Part shown: positions 7,730 to 16,800 of the stretch, piece by piece
Numbering within the stretch: position 1 is the stretch's first letter
How the letters are laid out: each line of letters begins with the position of its first letter
Source: UBA4732 sp002404095
GTDB lineage: Bacteria; Planctomycetota; Planctomycetia; Gemmatales; Gemmataceae
Length of the DNA: 35,588 nucleotides
Assembly (NCBI GenBank): GCA_036783645.1
Contig: DAIPWT010000061.1
Location: 1 to 35,588, forward strand
Direction of reading: 5' to 3'
Program-made: the position numbers and the translations under genes
The notes under the pieces: generated by a model
The model's input: only the letters and a program-made list of their open reading frames with translations
Told to the model about the DNA's origin: nothing
Database searches by the model: none

Positions 7730-10700
7730 TCACGGCAAACTCTCCACCGTCACGGCCATCACCACGGGCGCCGTGTCGTCGTCGCCTTTGACGAACTCGA
7801 TGGTGGCGATCTTGTCGATGCGTTCCGGTTTGATGGAGAGGTAGCGAACCTGCTGCCCGCGAAGCCTAAATGCTAATTTCGACTCTGGCACATCCACTTC
7901 ACGGATGTAGTCGGCCATCTGAACGCCGTTGAGCAGCTTGTGATCCTCCGTCTTGCCGTCGGCGTAGTGCAGGCGCACGATCATCGACGTGGATCCCTTC
8001 TTGCCGAACGGCCAGCACCAACCGCCGACGCCGCCCAGGAGGTGAACGGCCTTTGCCGGGCCGTTGCATGGCACCGTCACGGACTTCGGCATCTCCTTCG
8101 ACACCGCGCCACCGGGGCCGTACAGCTCGATCACGTTCGGGATGGCGCCATCGCGCGGGTCGATGACCTGAAACGGCACGCCAAACGCCGTTTGCGAACC
8201 CCATTTGGGGAAGATCAGGCGCTGTTCGTCCGCGTCCTTGCTGATGAACATGCCGCGCACGCTCGTGATTGTGGCGGCCTTGCCCAGCGGCAGCGGGAAG
8301 AATTTGTCGCGCGCCGTCAAGAATTCCAGGACGGATAAGATGTCGTCCTGACCGAGTTTTTCAAAACCGTCCGGCATCAGCGAGAGTTTCGTACTTTTGA
8401 ACTCGTCAATATCCTCGCGGAGTACGTTATGCTTCTTGGCTTCACTGTCGAGGAGTTCCACCGTCGTTTTTGTCTCTGACAGGAGCAATCCCGCTAGGAT
8501 TCGGCCGTCTTTGGTCAGAACGGTGTACTGGCGGTAGTTGCCTTCAACGGAGCGGTTAGGGTCAAGGATGTCGATGAGCAAGTCGCCGCGTTCGCGGACG
8601 GCCATGCCGGTCAGGTCCGGGCCGATGGTGTTGCCGATGTCGCCGTGCCGGTGGCACTTGGCGCAGTTCTTCTCGAACACCGCCCTGCCCTTCACGACGT
8701 CGCCGTGGCGCTTCAACGCAGGGGTGAAAAGGTCTACCACCTTTTGTCGATCCGGATTAGACAATATACCACTGCCGGCCAACAGCTTCTTAGCCCGGCC
8801 GCTGACCGCGGCGTCGGGGTAATTAATCAGCCGCTGCGCCTGCTCGACGCTGAAGTCGCCTTTATCGATGCCGCCGTTCTCTACGCCGTTGAGTAGAGCG
8901 TTTGTCCACGCCGCCCGCTTGAGCAACAGATCCACGGCCGACGCCCGGCCGGCCGGCGTTAGCTGCGACCATCGTTTAACCAACGCCGAACCGACCGCGT
9001 CGGAAGTGCTGCCGGCGAGTACATCCAACATTCCCTTTGTCAGCGCCGGGCCGGCCTGTGGGCCGACTTGTTCCAGTAACGCCGTCAACGACGCTTCGTC
9101 GCCGCCCAAAGTGAGCAGATCGGCAGCCGCGGCCAAACGCGCGGCGTCCGGCGCCTTATCGTCAGCCACGCGCTCCAACGCGGCGTCTCGGAGCTTCGCC
9201 GTCAGCACCCCCATCTTTTTCTCTTGACCCCAACGCCGGGACAACGTCGCCAGTTGGAGCAGGCCAGCCGGCGGCAGCTTACCCGCCAGCGCGGCGAAAT
9301 CCGCATCAGCCGCATCGTCCAGGGCCGGTTTGCGGCCGGCCGGCCACCCGGCAGCCAAACCGGCGAGAAGGGGTTCAACCCCAACCGGCTGCGCGGACTT
9401 CAGGGCGGCGAGCAATTTCCCGGCCGCGCCGTCGGGTGCCTGGCGCGCCAGATGTTCGGCGACAACACGGATCGCGTGTGTGTAGATCGGTTCGGTTTCT
9501 TTGGACGGTTGCACTGTTGTCGCGCGAAGCAGGAAGTCCAGGTCGTTCCTCGCGGCAGCGGCGATGGCCGCGGAAGGAATCCATTGGTCGCCTGCGTTCG
9601 TCGGGTCAAGGACGGCGGCCATGACGGCTTCCGCCGCCTGTTTTGAGGGCGGCATCTCACTCAGCGTCAGAAGCGCTTCCAGGCGCACGGTCGGGTCGGC
9701 GTCGGTCGTGGATTTCGCGTCCAAGAGAGCCTCCGACCCTTCCACTGTGCGAGGCAACACTGCGAGGGCGGCGCGACGGACGCCCGGAACGGCGTTCGCA
9801 AGCCCGGTCTTGGCCGCTTCAGACGATTCGCCCTTTGCAGACGTAAACGCTCCGAGACCGTGCATCGTCCATAATGCGTGAACGGCGCCCGGCCCACTTT
9901 TGGCGTCCTTTACCACGGCTGCCAGCTGGGGAAGAACGTCGGTCTTGCCTCGCTCTACCAACAGCCGCTGGGCCGTCATCCGTTGCCACATATTTTCATG
10001 TGAAAGCGCAGCGACCAGTTCTTTTTCATCCGCCCGATCCAGTGCCACTTTCGCTTGCGGCTTCGCACCCTTATAAACGATGCGATAGATGCGACCATGC
10101 GTCTTGTCGCGCAACGGCGTCACATAAGCGCCGCCTTTGCCAGTCTCGAATCCCTTGGGCGTCGGATTGTGTTGCACGATGTAGTTGTACCAGTCGATCA
10201 CCCACAACGCGCCGTCCGGCCCCACCTCCGCGCACACGGGCGCCGTCCATTCATCGTCGCTCGCCAGGATGTTCCAGCCGTCCTTTGCGACAAAGCCGCT
10301 CCCTTTTGGATTGATGAAATCGACGTGGACCAAGTGACCCGTCGGCTCGCATACAAACGCGGCTTTGTTCCAGTATTCCTCCGGGAAGCTGCGGGCCGTG
10401 TAGAGTGCGTGGCCACAGGCGGCCGTATAGCCGCCGTGCCAGTCCATCTGACGGATCTTGTCGGTGACGGGGTGGAATTTCTTGTGATCTTCGATGCCGG
10501 CGCTGCCGGCGCCGTGCCAACCGCGCACCGCCTCGAAATAGCGGTTCGGCATCCCGAGAAAGACGCTGTGCTGATTATTGGCCGTCGAGGCGAAGACTCC
10601 ACCGGACTCGCTTAAACCCAGACCCCAAGTGTTGTTGCTGGTCGTCGTCAGATATTCCAAGTCCGAGCCGTCGGTTTTGACGCGGAAAATGCCCTGGCCG

Positions 10701-12031
10701 AATTTAGAATCTTTACCGCCAATCTTGCCTTCAAAACCGGAATAGCCGACGGTTCCCCAGAGCCAATTGTCGAAACCGTAACGCAGGTTACTCGGCCCGG
10801 CGTGCGTGTCGCGCGTGCCCCAGCCGCTGAACAACGTCTCGCGCACATCCGCCTTATCGTCGCCGTGAGTGTCTTTGAGAAAAAGCAGGTCCGGCGCCTG
10901 CGTCACGACCACGCCGCCGTGGGCGAAGGTCAGGCTCGTCGGGATGCTCAGGTTCTCCGCAAAAACGGTAAACTTGTCGGCATTCCCTGTGCCTTTAGTG
11001 TCTTCAAGGATCACAATTCGATCATGTCCCTTGCCGGGCGGCTGGAGGTTGTTAGGGTAGTCCACCGTCTCCGCGATCCACAGTCGGCCGCGAGCGTCCC
11101 AGGCCATGCAGATCGGTCGATAGACGTCCGGCTCAGACGCAAACAGCTGCACCTCAAAACCTTCGGGCAGGTGCATGTGCTTCATCGACTCTTCCGGTTC
11201 CAGCGGCTTCTGCATCTTGCGGATCGGTTCGCCCATCGTGCCCCATTTCTCGCCTGGGGAATAGAAAGGGATATTGGCTTCTACATATTCAAACGGTTTG
11301 AGGTCTTTATTCTCCTCAATCTTGCCGGCCGACCAGCGCAACCCTTGTTCCAACAGTTTCTGAAAACCTTCCACTTTCCATGTTCGCTCGTCGTGTCCGA
11401 GGGCCGTGTAAAAAACGCGGCCCTTGCCCTGACTGCGCACCCATGTGTACGGCTCGTACCCCCCCTGCTCTTCGCGTACCATCAACACGCGGATGTCGGC
11501 GCCGAGTTGGTCGTGGATATAACTTTCATCCCAACTCTCGAAGCTACTCAGGCCGCGCATGGCCGGATGCTGCGCGTCAATGATTTTGGCCCGGAACACG
11601 CCAGTGCCATGCTTGAGGAAACGCCCTCCCACCAGGGCGGTATACCTGTCGCTGTTGCGAAAACAGTTGGTGGCGCAATGCAGAGCGAACAGCCCTTTGC
11701 CTTGCTCCACAAAATCCAGCAACGCCGCCTCCGGTTTGGGCGGTAAATCGCCGTGGTCGCGATAAATCAGCAAGGCGTCGCACTTCGCCAGGCGCTCGGG
11801 AGTCAACGCCTCGACGTCCTCGGTATAGGTTATGTCGATGCCGTCTTTGGCCAGGATCGGCGTGATGAGTTTGGCGAAGTCCGCCGGCCGATGATGGCCG
11901 TCGTCGCCGAGCATCAACACGGAGAGGTGGGCAGGCTCGGCCCGAAGGGCCGGCGCCGTTGTCAGGAATACCGCCAACGCTACAACCGCGGTCACTTGTC
12001 GAATTGCGCGAACTTCGCCATTCCACCTCAT
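7730..12031 (-). CDS. ThuA / PVC-type membrane-bound dehydrogenase / HEAT / heme c fusion
   Basis: This exported protein of about 1433 residues is a typical planctomycete fusion. In order it shows a signal peptide (hydrophobic QVTAVVALAVFLTT, cleavage near ALRA); a ThuA-like domain (LMLGDDGHHRPADF, FALHCATNCF, ALGHDERTW) to about residue 240; a beta-propeller dehydrogenase domain of the Pirellula/Verrucomicrobium type (PEGFEVQLFASEPDVYRP, MAWDARGRLWIAETVDYPNN) to about 640; a long HEAT-like helical region; and a C-terminal class I heme c domain with C1123-A-K-C1126-H1127 and IGPDLTG. Members probably oxidise sugars or other polyol substrates in the periplasm; the substrate is unknown. The ATG at 12031 is chosen because GGGAG lies just upstream and it leaves a good signal peptide; a GTG at 12079 would extend it without a ribosome site. 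Confidence 0.92.
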   Translation of the reverse strand: MRWNGEVRAIRQVTAVVALAVFLTTAPALRAEPAHLSVLMLGDDGHHRPADFAKLITPILAKDGIDITYTEDVEALTPERLAKCDALLIYRDHGDLPPKPEAALLDFVEQGKGLFALHCATNCFRNSDRYTALVGGRFLKHGTGVFRAKIIDAQHPAMRGLSSFESWDESYIHDQLGADIRVLMVREEQGGYEPYTWVRSQGKGRVFYTALGHDERTWKVEGFQKLLEQGLRWSAGKIEENKDLKPFEYVEANIPFYSPGEKWGTMGEPIRKMQKPLEPEESMKHMHLPEGFEVQLFASEPDVYRPICMAWDARGRLWIAETVDYPNNLQPPGKGHDRIVILEDTKGTGNADKFTVFAENLSIPTSLTFAHGGVVVTQAPDLLFLKDTHGDDKADVRETLFSGWGTRDTHAGPSNLRYGFDNWLWGTVGYSGFEGKIGGKDSKFGQGIFRVKTDGSDLEYLTTTSNNTWGLGLSESGGVFASTANNQHSVFLGMPNRYFEAVRGWHGAGSAGIEDHKKFHPVTDKIRQMDWHGGYTAACGHALYTARSFPEEYWNKAAFVCEPTGHLVHVDFINPKGSGFVAKDGWNILASDDEWTAPVCAEVGPDGALWVIDWYNYIVQHNPTPKGFETGKGGAYVTPLRDKTHGRIYRIVYKGAKPQAKVALDRADEKELVAALSHENMWQRMTAQRLLVERGKTDVLPQLAAVVKDAKSGPGAVHALWTMHGLGAFTSAKGESSEAAKTGLANAVPGVRRAALAVLPRTVEGSEALLDAKSTTDADPTVRLEALLTLSEMPPSKQAAEAVMAAVLDPTNAGDQWIPSAAIAAAARNDLDFLLRATTVQPSKETEPIYTHAIRVVAEHLARQAPDGAAGKLLAALKSAQPVGVEPLLAGLAAGWPAGRKPALDDAADADFAALAGKLPPAGLLQLATLSRRWGQEKKMGVLTAKLRDAALERVADDKAPDAARLAAAADLLTLGGDEASLTALLEQVGPQAGPALTKGMLDVLAGSTSDAVGSALVKRWSQLTPAGRASAVDLLLKRAAWTNALLNGVENGGIDKGDFSVEQAQRLINYPDAAVSGRAKKLLAGSGILSNPDRQKVVDLFTPALKRHGDVVKGRAVFEKNCAKCHRHGDIGNTIGPDLTGMAVRERGDLLIDILDPNRSVEGNYRQYTVLTKDGRILAGLLLSETKTTVELLDSEAKKHNVLREDIDEFKSTKLSLMPDGFEKLGQDDILSVLEFLTARDKFFPLPLGKAATITSVRGMFISKDADEQRLIFPKWGSQTAFGVPFQVIDPRDGAIPNVIELYGPGGAVSKEMPKSVTVPCNGPAKAVHLLGGVGGWCWPFGKKGSTSMIVRLHYADGKTEDHKLLNGVQMADYIREVDVPESKLAFRLRGQQVRYLSIKPERIDKIATIEFVKGDDDTAPVVMAVTVESLP

Positions 12032-12166
12032 TGTCTTGCTCCCACTACTTGACGACCCGTTGTTTTGCGGGCTACGCACTCATTTCGGATTTTGAACCCT
12101 GTCTGTCATAGTATTACAACGACGCGGAGGAAAGGAGTAGGACACGCCGATTGACGTGCGATGACG

Positions 12167-12299
12167 CTCGTTCCCAAACTCCTGTTTGGGAACGTCCGTC
12201 CGCGAAACTCCTATTTCGCTTTCCGCCCCCGACGGGACAGCTTCCAAGCGAAACAGAGGTTCGCAAGAGAGCGTTCCCAAACAGGAGTTTGGGAACGAG
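12167..12299. repeat. 133-bp nested inverted-repeat (MITE-like) element
   Basis: The ends, 12167-12194 and 12272-12299, are perfect 28-base inverted repeats of each other. Each is itself a palindrome built on TTCCCAAACTCCTGTTTGGG. Inside, 12202-12221 and 12246-12264 form a second, imperfect inverted-repeat pair with a similar plan (GCGAAACTCC / TTTCGCTT). The whole can fold into a long hairpin or a cruciform with side hairpins. It encodes no plausible protein. Structure and size suggest a non-autonomous mobile element or dispersed structured repeat. No clear target-site duplication is visible. Confidence 0.7.
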
Positions 12300-12534
12300 T
12301 TTTTACTGACAACAACTCCCGACCTTCTTTCTTTACCGGGCAGCGGAGCGGTGTCGTTCAGTGACGAGTGTTTGACTCGGAGTGCGAACCTCTCGCCTGG
12401 CACAGTCGTCTAACAACGGGCGGCGACCGGGCTGCTATCAAGACATGCTCTGCGCACCAGTGTATAAGGTGCGACTTCATCGCAATGCCGCGCCCGCTTT
12501 GTACTTCTGACCCGGTTTCCCATAGGATCGTGCC
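12300..12534. other. Non-coding stretch upstream of the HEPN-like gene
   Basis: This is the remainder of the gap between the dehydrogenase and the next plus-strand gene. I see no convincing gene, RNA or promoter in it. The open frames here are short and unlike any known family. It presumably contains the promoter of the gene at 12535. Confidence 0.4.
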
Positions 12535-13698
12535 ATGCCTACAGATCTCTTACAAACCGGCTGGAGCGACCTTGATTCTGGCGAATTACGGTTCATTTTG
12601 CTCGAGCGCATCGGAAAACCCGGCCAGTATGACGGCCGCGACAGCAATCCTAATTCGTTCTACCTTCCGCTCGCGGGCTCTTCCTGCCGGATCAAGCTGA
12701 CTTTCTCCGACAGCAAGCAGATCCTCGCCATCGAGCCTGGTCCAGCGTTCGATGCCGCGCAGTGGAAGCAGGTTGTTGAGGAGATCGAGAGAACCGGACC
12801 ACATAAGGTTGGGCGCGACTGCAGCTTCAGTAGCTTCCGCGTGGCCGGTTCCTGGCGAGGAAAGCGCTCCGGCGTGCAGATCCTGCCGCCGCCGGCAGAC
12901 GCGCCGCGAGCGCCGTGTGAAATGGCCGAGCACCCGTTCATCCTTGAGTACCCGATGAAGGTGAGCGACCTGTGGCCGATCACGAACTTCCGGCGGATGC
13001 GAGAGCATCGGCAATTGACATTCCTACTCAACGTTCTTCTTGCGGGCAGCACGACGATCCAACCGCGGCGCCCCAGGCATTTATGGGCGATCGTGCCAGA
13101 GGAATGGGTCACCGGTCAAGAGGTCAAATGGGTACAGGAGTTCTATTTCACCAACTTCGGCGAAGCATTACGAGATGAGCTGTCACCACAGGCCGCCGAA
13201 ACCCTTGAGGAGGTTGACCCTGAGACGTATTACGCAAGGGTCGGTCACGATTTGGGAGGCTTACGAGTTCCGGCCGATCTCGACGATTCGATTTGTTGCT
13301 TCATGCGGCTTTCAAAGGCGAACCGGGACAAGTTCAGCCGCGCCGGTTTCTGGAGGGACATGGCCCGCCGGCAATGGACAGTTTCCTTTTCCGCTTCATT
13401 CGCTTCCCTCGCCATCGCCGTCGAGTCGCTGGCCGAACCAGGCAGAGACAACCGTGGGGCGAAATTCCGCACCTTCATCGAGCGATATGCGCCTGGGCGC
13501 AGTCTAGAGAACCGTCGCAAAGAGATGTATGCGCTGCGATCAGACATTCTTCATGGAAGCGGGTTAATGGAGATGGATCAAGACACGGACTTTGGCTGGG
13601 CTCCACCTGAACAGAAGGAAAAGGACCTCATGGATGAACTCTGGGGGTTAACGCGCATCGCCATGCGTAACTGGCTTAAGAACCCGCCACCGCCGTAA
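12535..13698 (+). CDS. Hypothetical protein with C-terminal HEPN-like RNase motif
   Basis: This 387-residue protein has an unrecognised N-terminal half (about 1-190, mixed alpha/beta, cysteine- and proline-containing) and a helical C-terminal half. Near the end, residues 330-345 read as a helix with R335-x4-H340 (RSDILHG). This is the R-x4-H catalytic motif in the [YL]-x-x-R-x-x-[IL]-x-H-G context of Apea-like and other HEPN domains. Upstream helices (FSASFASLAIAVESLA, KFRTFIERYAP) fit the rest of such a domain, in which a long helix of the E-x-L type precedes the R-x4-H helix. It may therefore be a HEPN ribonuclease with an N-terminal sensing domain, as found in abortive-infection proteins. 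It is convergent with a restriction-modification gene, which fits a defence setting. Function is inference. Confidence 0.75.
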   Translation: MPTDLLQTGWSDLDSGELRFILLERIGKPGQYDGRDSNPNSFYLPLAGSSCRIKLTFSDSKQILAIEPGPAFDAAQWKQVVEEIERTGPHKVGRDCSFSSFRVAGSWRGKRSGVQILPPPADAPRAPCEMAEHPFILEYPMKVSDLWPITNFRRMREHRQLTFLLNVLLAGSTTIQPRRPRHLWAIVPEEWVTGQEVKWVQEFYFTNFGEALRDELSPQAAETLEEVDPETYYARVGHDLGGLRVPADLDDSICCFMRLSKANRDKFSRAGFWRDMARRQWTVSFSASFASLAIAVESLAEPGRDNRGAKFRTFIERYAPGRSLENRRKEMYALRSDILHGSGLMEMDQDTDFGWAPPEQKEKDLMDELWGLTRIAMRNWLKNPPPP

Positions 13699-13749
13699 TC
13701 TAGAAAAACAACGGCGACGATGCTCGCATTGAGGCAAGGAAAACAGGAG

Positions 13750-13788
13750 GTCGTACATTTGGTTCCTATAGGACCGCAAATGTACGAC
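13750..13788. terminator. Bidirectional terminator-like hairpin between convergent genes
   Basis: Perfect 12-base arms at 13750-13761 and 13777-13788 enclose a 15-base loop that itself contains the 10-base palindrome TCCTATAGGA (13764-13773). It lies in the 154-base gap between the HEPN-like gene (+) and the restriction-modification gene (-), where a shared terminator is expected. A CCCTTTTCC stretch follows on the plus strand. There is no perfect U-tract on either side. Confidence 0.5.
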
Positions 13789-13852
13789 GAGCCCTTTTCC
13801 GCACTTCTCTTTTCTGCGAGACGGACGGCTTCGTGCCCCATTGAGCAGTCGC

Positions 13853-16800
13853 CTATGTCGTCGGAGGTATCCCCGGCATCCGCGGCGGCGCCGTCTTCCA
13901 CATCAACGCCACTTCCTCCGGCGTTAGCCCGTAGGCCGTGTTCACCAGTTCGGCGACTTGCCTTTCCAGCGTCCGCGCTTCCAACGCCAACGTTTGCAGC
14001 GGGACGATGCTCCGGCCGTGTTCCTCCCTCAGCGCCTTCAGTCCGGCCACGGTCAGCGGGTTCTTCTTGCCGCGGACCTTCTTCACTTCGTCCACCAGCG
14101 CATCCGGTGCGAGGGCCGATACGTCCTGTAGCTTCTGACTCGGCTTGTCCGCGGCGTATTCCACCCGCAACCAGTCCAGCACCGCGCTTACGGAGTCTTT
14201 TTGCCGAGCCGTCAAGTCGATCAGCTTGCGGACAGCGCTTTCCGCAGCAGATCGAATAGCGTCAGAAGCTGGAGGTATTGGAATCTGTTCTGTATATATG
14301 GTTTTGAGACGAAGAACCTCGTCTTTGCCGTGGACCGTATTTCGCCAGAGCCACGACCACATGATCGGCGAATTAAGCACTGCCAGAATCCACAAATCAG
14401 AGACAGGCAAGAAAAAGATCGTATCGCCTACCGTCGCTCCGGTCTTCTCGAGGGAAAAACTCGGACGCCATGTTAGGTCGGGATAAATTATCTTTGGCTG
14501 ATCGAACAACTCCCAATGGGAGTTGCCCGACAACTCCCACCAGAATTGCGCTTTATTTCTCCTCTCTGCGAGTTCCCGACGATACCGGCAGAAATGCTCG
14601 TGAAGCGCCGGATACGTCCTCATAAATACATCTTCCGCTTGTTCTCCCGCCCTGGACCAAGGCCATTCGTAGTTGGAACTCGACTTCATTCTAATCATCC
14701 ACTGGCCGGCCCATTGACTGTACCAGCGGTCTACGTCTTGGCCGCGCAGAAACGGCCTGAACAGGGTTTCCGAACTCGGATCAACTTCGACAAGGCGGTT
14801 CCTTGTCAGACTATCGATCAAATAAGCTTCGTTGAAACCTGTTTTTATCCCGTAAACCGGGGCGCACCCGATAAACTCCTTTAGCAGCTGCCCTACTCGC
14901 CGCATCTTTTCCATCAGCGCCATCATGCCCGGCGGTTCCAGCGTCCAGGCGTCGGACGAAAGATTCTTTCGCGGCAGTTCAAACCCCTCCGCCTTAATCT
15001 GATTCGATAAATCATCAATCCGCAACATATCGCGCGGGATGTCGCAGACACGGGCCGTCGTCGGCGGCGCGTCGGCCGTCGGCTTGCGGGCCACGAGGAT
15101 CGATGGGAATACGTCGGCGTCCTCGAAAATCTGCTTGGCGTGGCCGAAGTTCACCACCGATTCCACCCAGGCCGATTCGCCGAAGTAGCGACGCAACGGC
15201 TCGCCGTAGCCGGCCTTCATCCACTTGTTCGTCACGATGAAACAGAGCCGACCGCCGGGCCGCAATAGGTTCATTCCCAGCTCGTAAAAGTAGACGTACA
15301 GGTCGGCCGCCCCGTCGTAGGCGCGATAGTGCGTTTGGAGGTAGGGCTTGTATTCCGAAATCCATTCCTGACGCACATACGGCGGGTTGGCGATCACCAC
15401 GTCGAAGCCGCCGGCCGCGAACACCTCCGGGAAGGCCGTCCGCCAGTCGAGCGCCCGCGGATGAACCGTCGGGTCGGCGATCACGCTGTTGCCCGCGCGG
15501 ATGTTGTGGTCGAGGCTCGTCAGCACCTTGCCGGCCTGCGCCGTCTTGATCCACAGGCTCAGCCGGCAGATGTCCACGGCCTCGTCGTTCAGGTCCACGC
15601 CGTAGAGGTTGCTCTGGAGGATCTGCTTGTCCACGTCGAACAGCTTCGGGCCGCGCAGGGCGGTCAGCCGTGCCTGCGCCTGCCGGTAAACCGCGTGCAG
15701 CTGCTCGAACGCCTCGATCAGAAACGCGCCGCTGCCGCAGGCCGGATCGACGATGCGCAGGGTCGCTAAATCGTCCTGCCAGCCTTCCCAGAAATCGACC
15801 AGCGCCGCTTTCTGGGCCGCCTTCAATACGGCCGCGTCGTAGGCGTCGGGATCGTCCAGCACTTTGCGGACGGCCGCCGGCGCCTGTTCGCGGCGGCGTT
15901 GGCGGTACGCCTCGAACCGTTCGTCCAGGGCCGGCCGGAGCGTGGCGGCGACGATGTACCGTGTGATGAACGACGGCGTGTAGAACGCGCCTTCGCGCTT
16001 CCGTTTCGACGGCGCCGTCCCTCCGGGGGCTGACGCCACCCGGCTCGCCATAACCGGTTCGCCGGCGATGGCTTTATGCAGTTGCTCCAGGTCCGTGATC
16101 GACTGCTCGAAGATGTGCCCCAGGATTTCCACGTCGATCAACTTGCCGGGCCGGTCGGGCATGGTGGGNNNNNNNNNNCCGGCCAATCGCGGAGCGATTG
16201 GCCCACTTTGGGCGTCCGTCGGGGAACCGTAATCGTAGGACGCCAGCTTGTCGAGCGCCTTGCACAAATCGTCCGGCACGGTCAGTTTGTCGAGCAGCTC
16301 GTCCGGGGCGAACAGACCGCCGTTGTATCGCTCAATGTTCATCGCGGGATTGCCTTCATCCACGAACCGGAACAGCGCGCGGAAGTTGTCCCAGATGGGC
16401 CGCGGGTTGTAGGGATCGGCGTGGCGGTAGGCTTTGGCGATGGACTCCGGCGGCAACAATCCGCGGTCCTCACAAAAGGCGATGAACAGCACGCGGTCGA
16501 GGATGGTTTGCGTGGCGGCGAGCAAGCGGGCCGGCGGCACGGCGGAGTTGCACTGACGCAGGCGATAAAAGGTCTTCAGGCGTAGGTCGGCGTAATCGCG
16601 GTAGTAATCGCGCGTCAGGTCGAGGCCAATTCGCCGAGATTCGGATAGCAGGTCGTCGAGGTGACAGCGGCCCGTCGCGGGGACCATCCGCTCCGCGGCG
16701 AGTAGAAACACGAACCGGCGGAAGGCCGCGTCGGCGTCGGCCAGGGCGGCCGTCTCGAAGCGCTCAAAAGTGAACTGGTCGTGTCCCTTGTGGTAGAGAC

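Noticed and set aside
10802..11746. Long plus-strand reading frame of 314 codons opposite the dehydrogenase gene
   Set aside because: It is antisense to a well-supported conserved gene, has no recognisable motif, and reflects codon bias in GC-rich DNA.
12080..12403. Minus-strand frame of 107 codons across the inverted-repeat element
   Set aside because: Its sequence is produced by the palindromes; no coding character.
13720..14259. Plus-strand frame of 179 codons opposite the restriction-modification gene
   Set aside because: Low-complexity Ser/Pro/Arg composition typical of an antisense frame.
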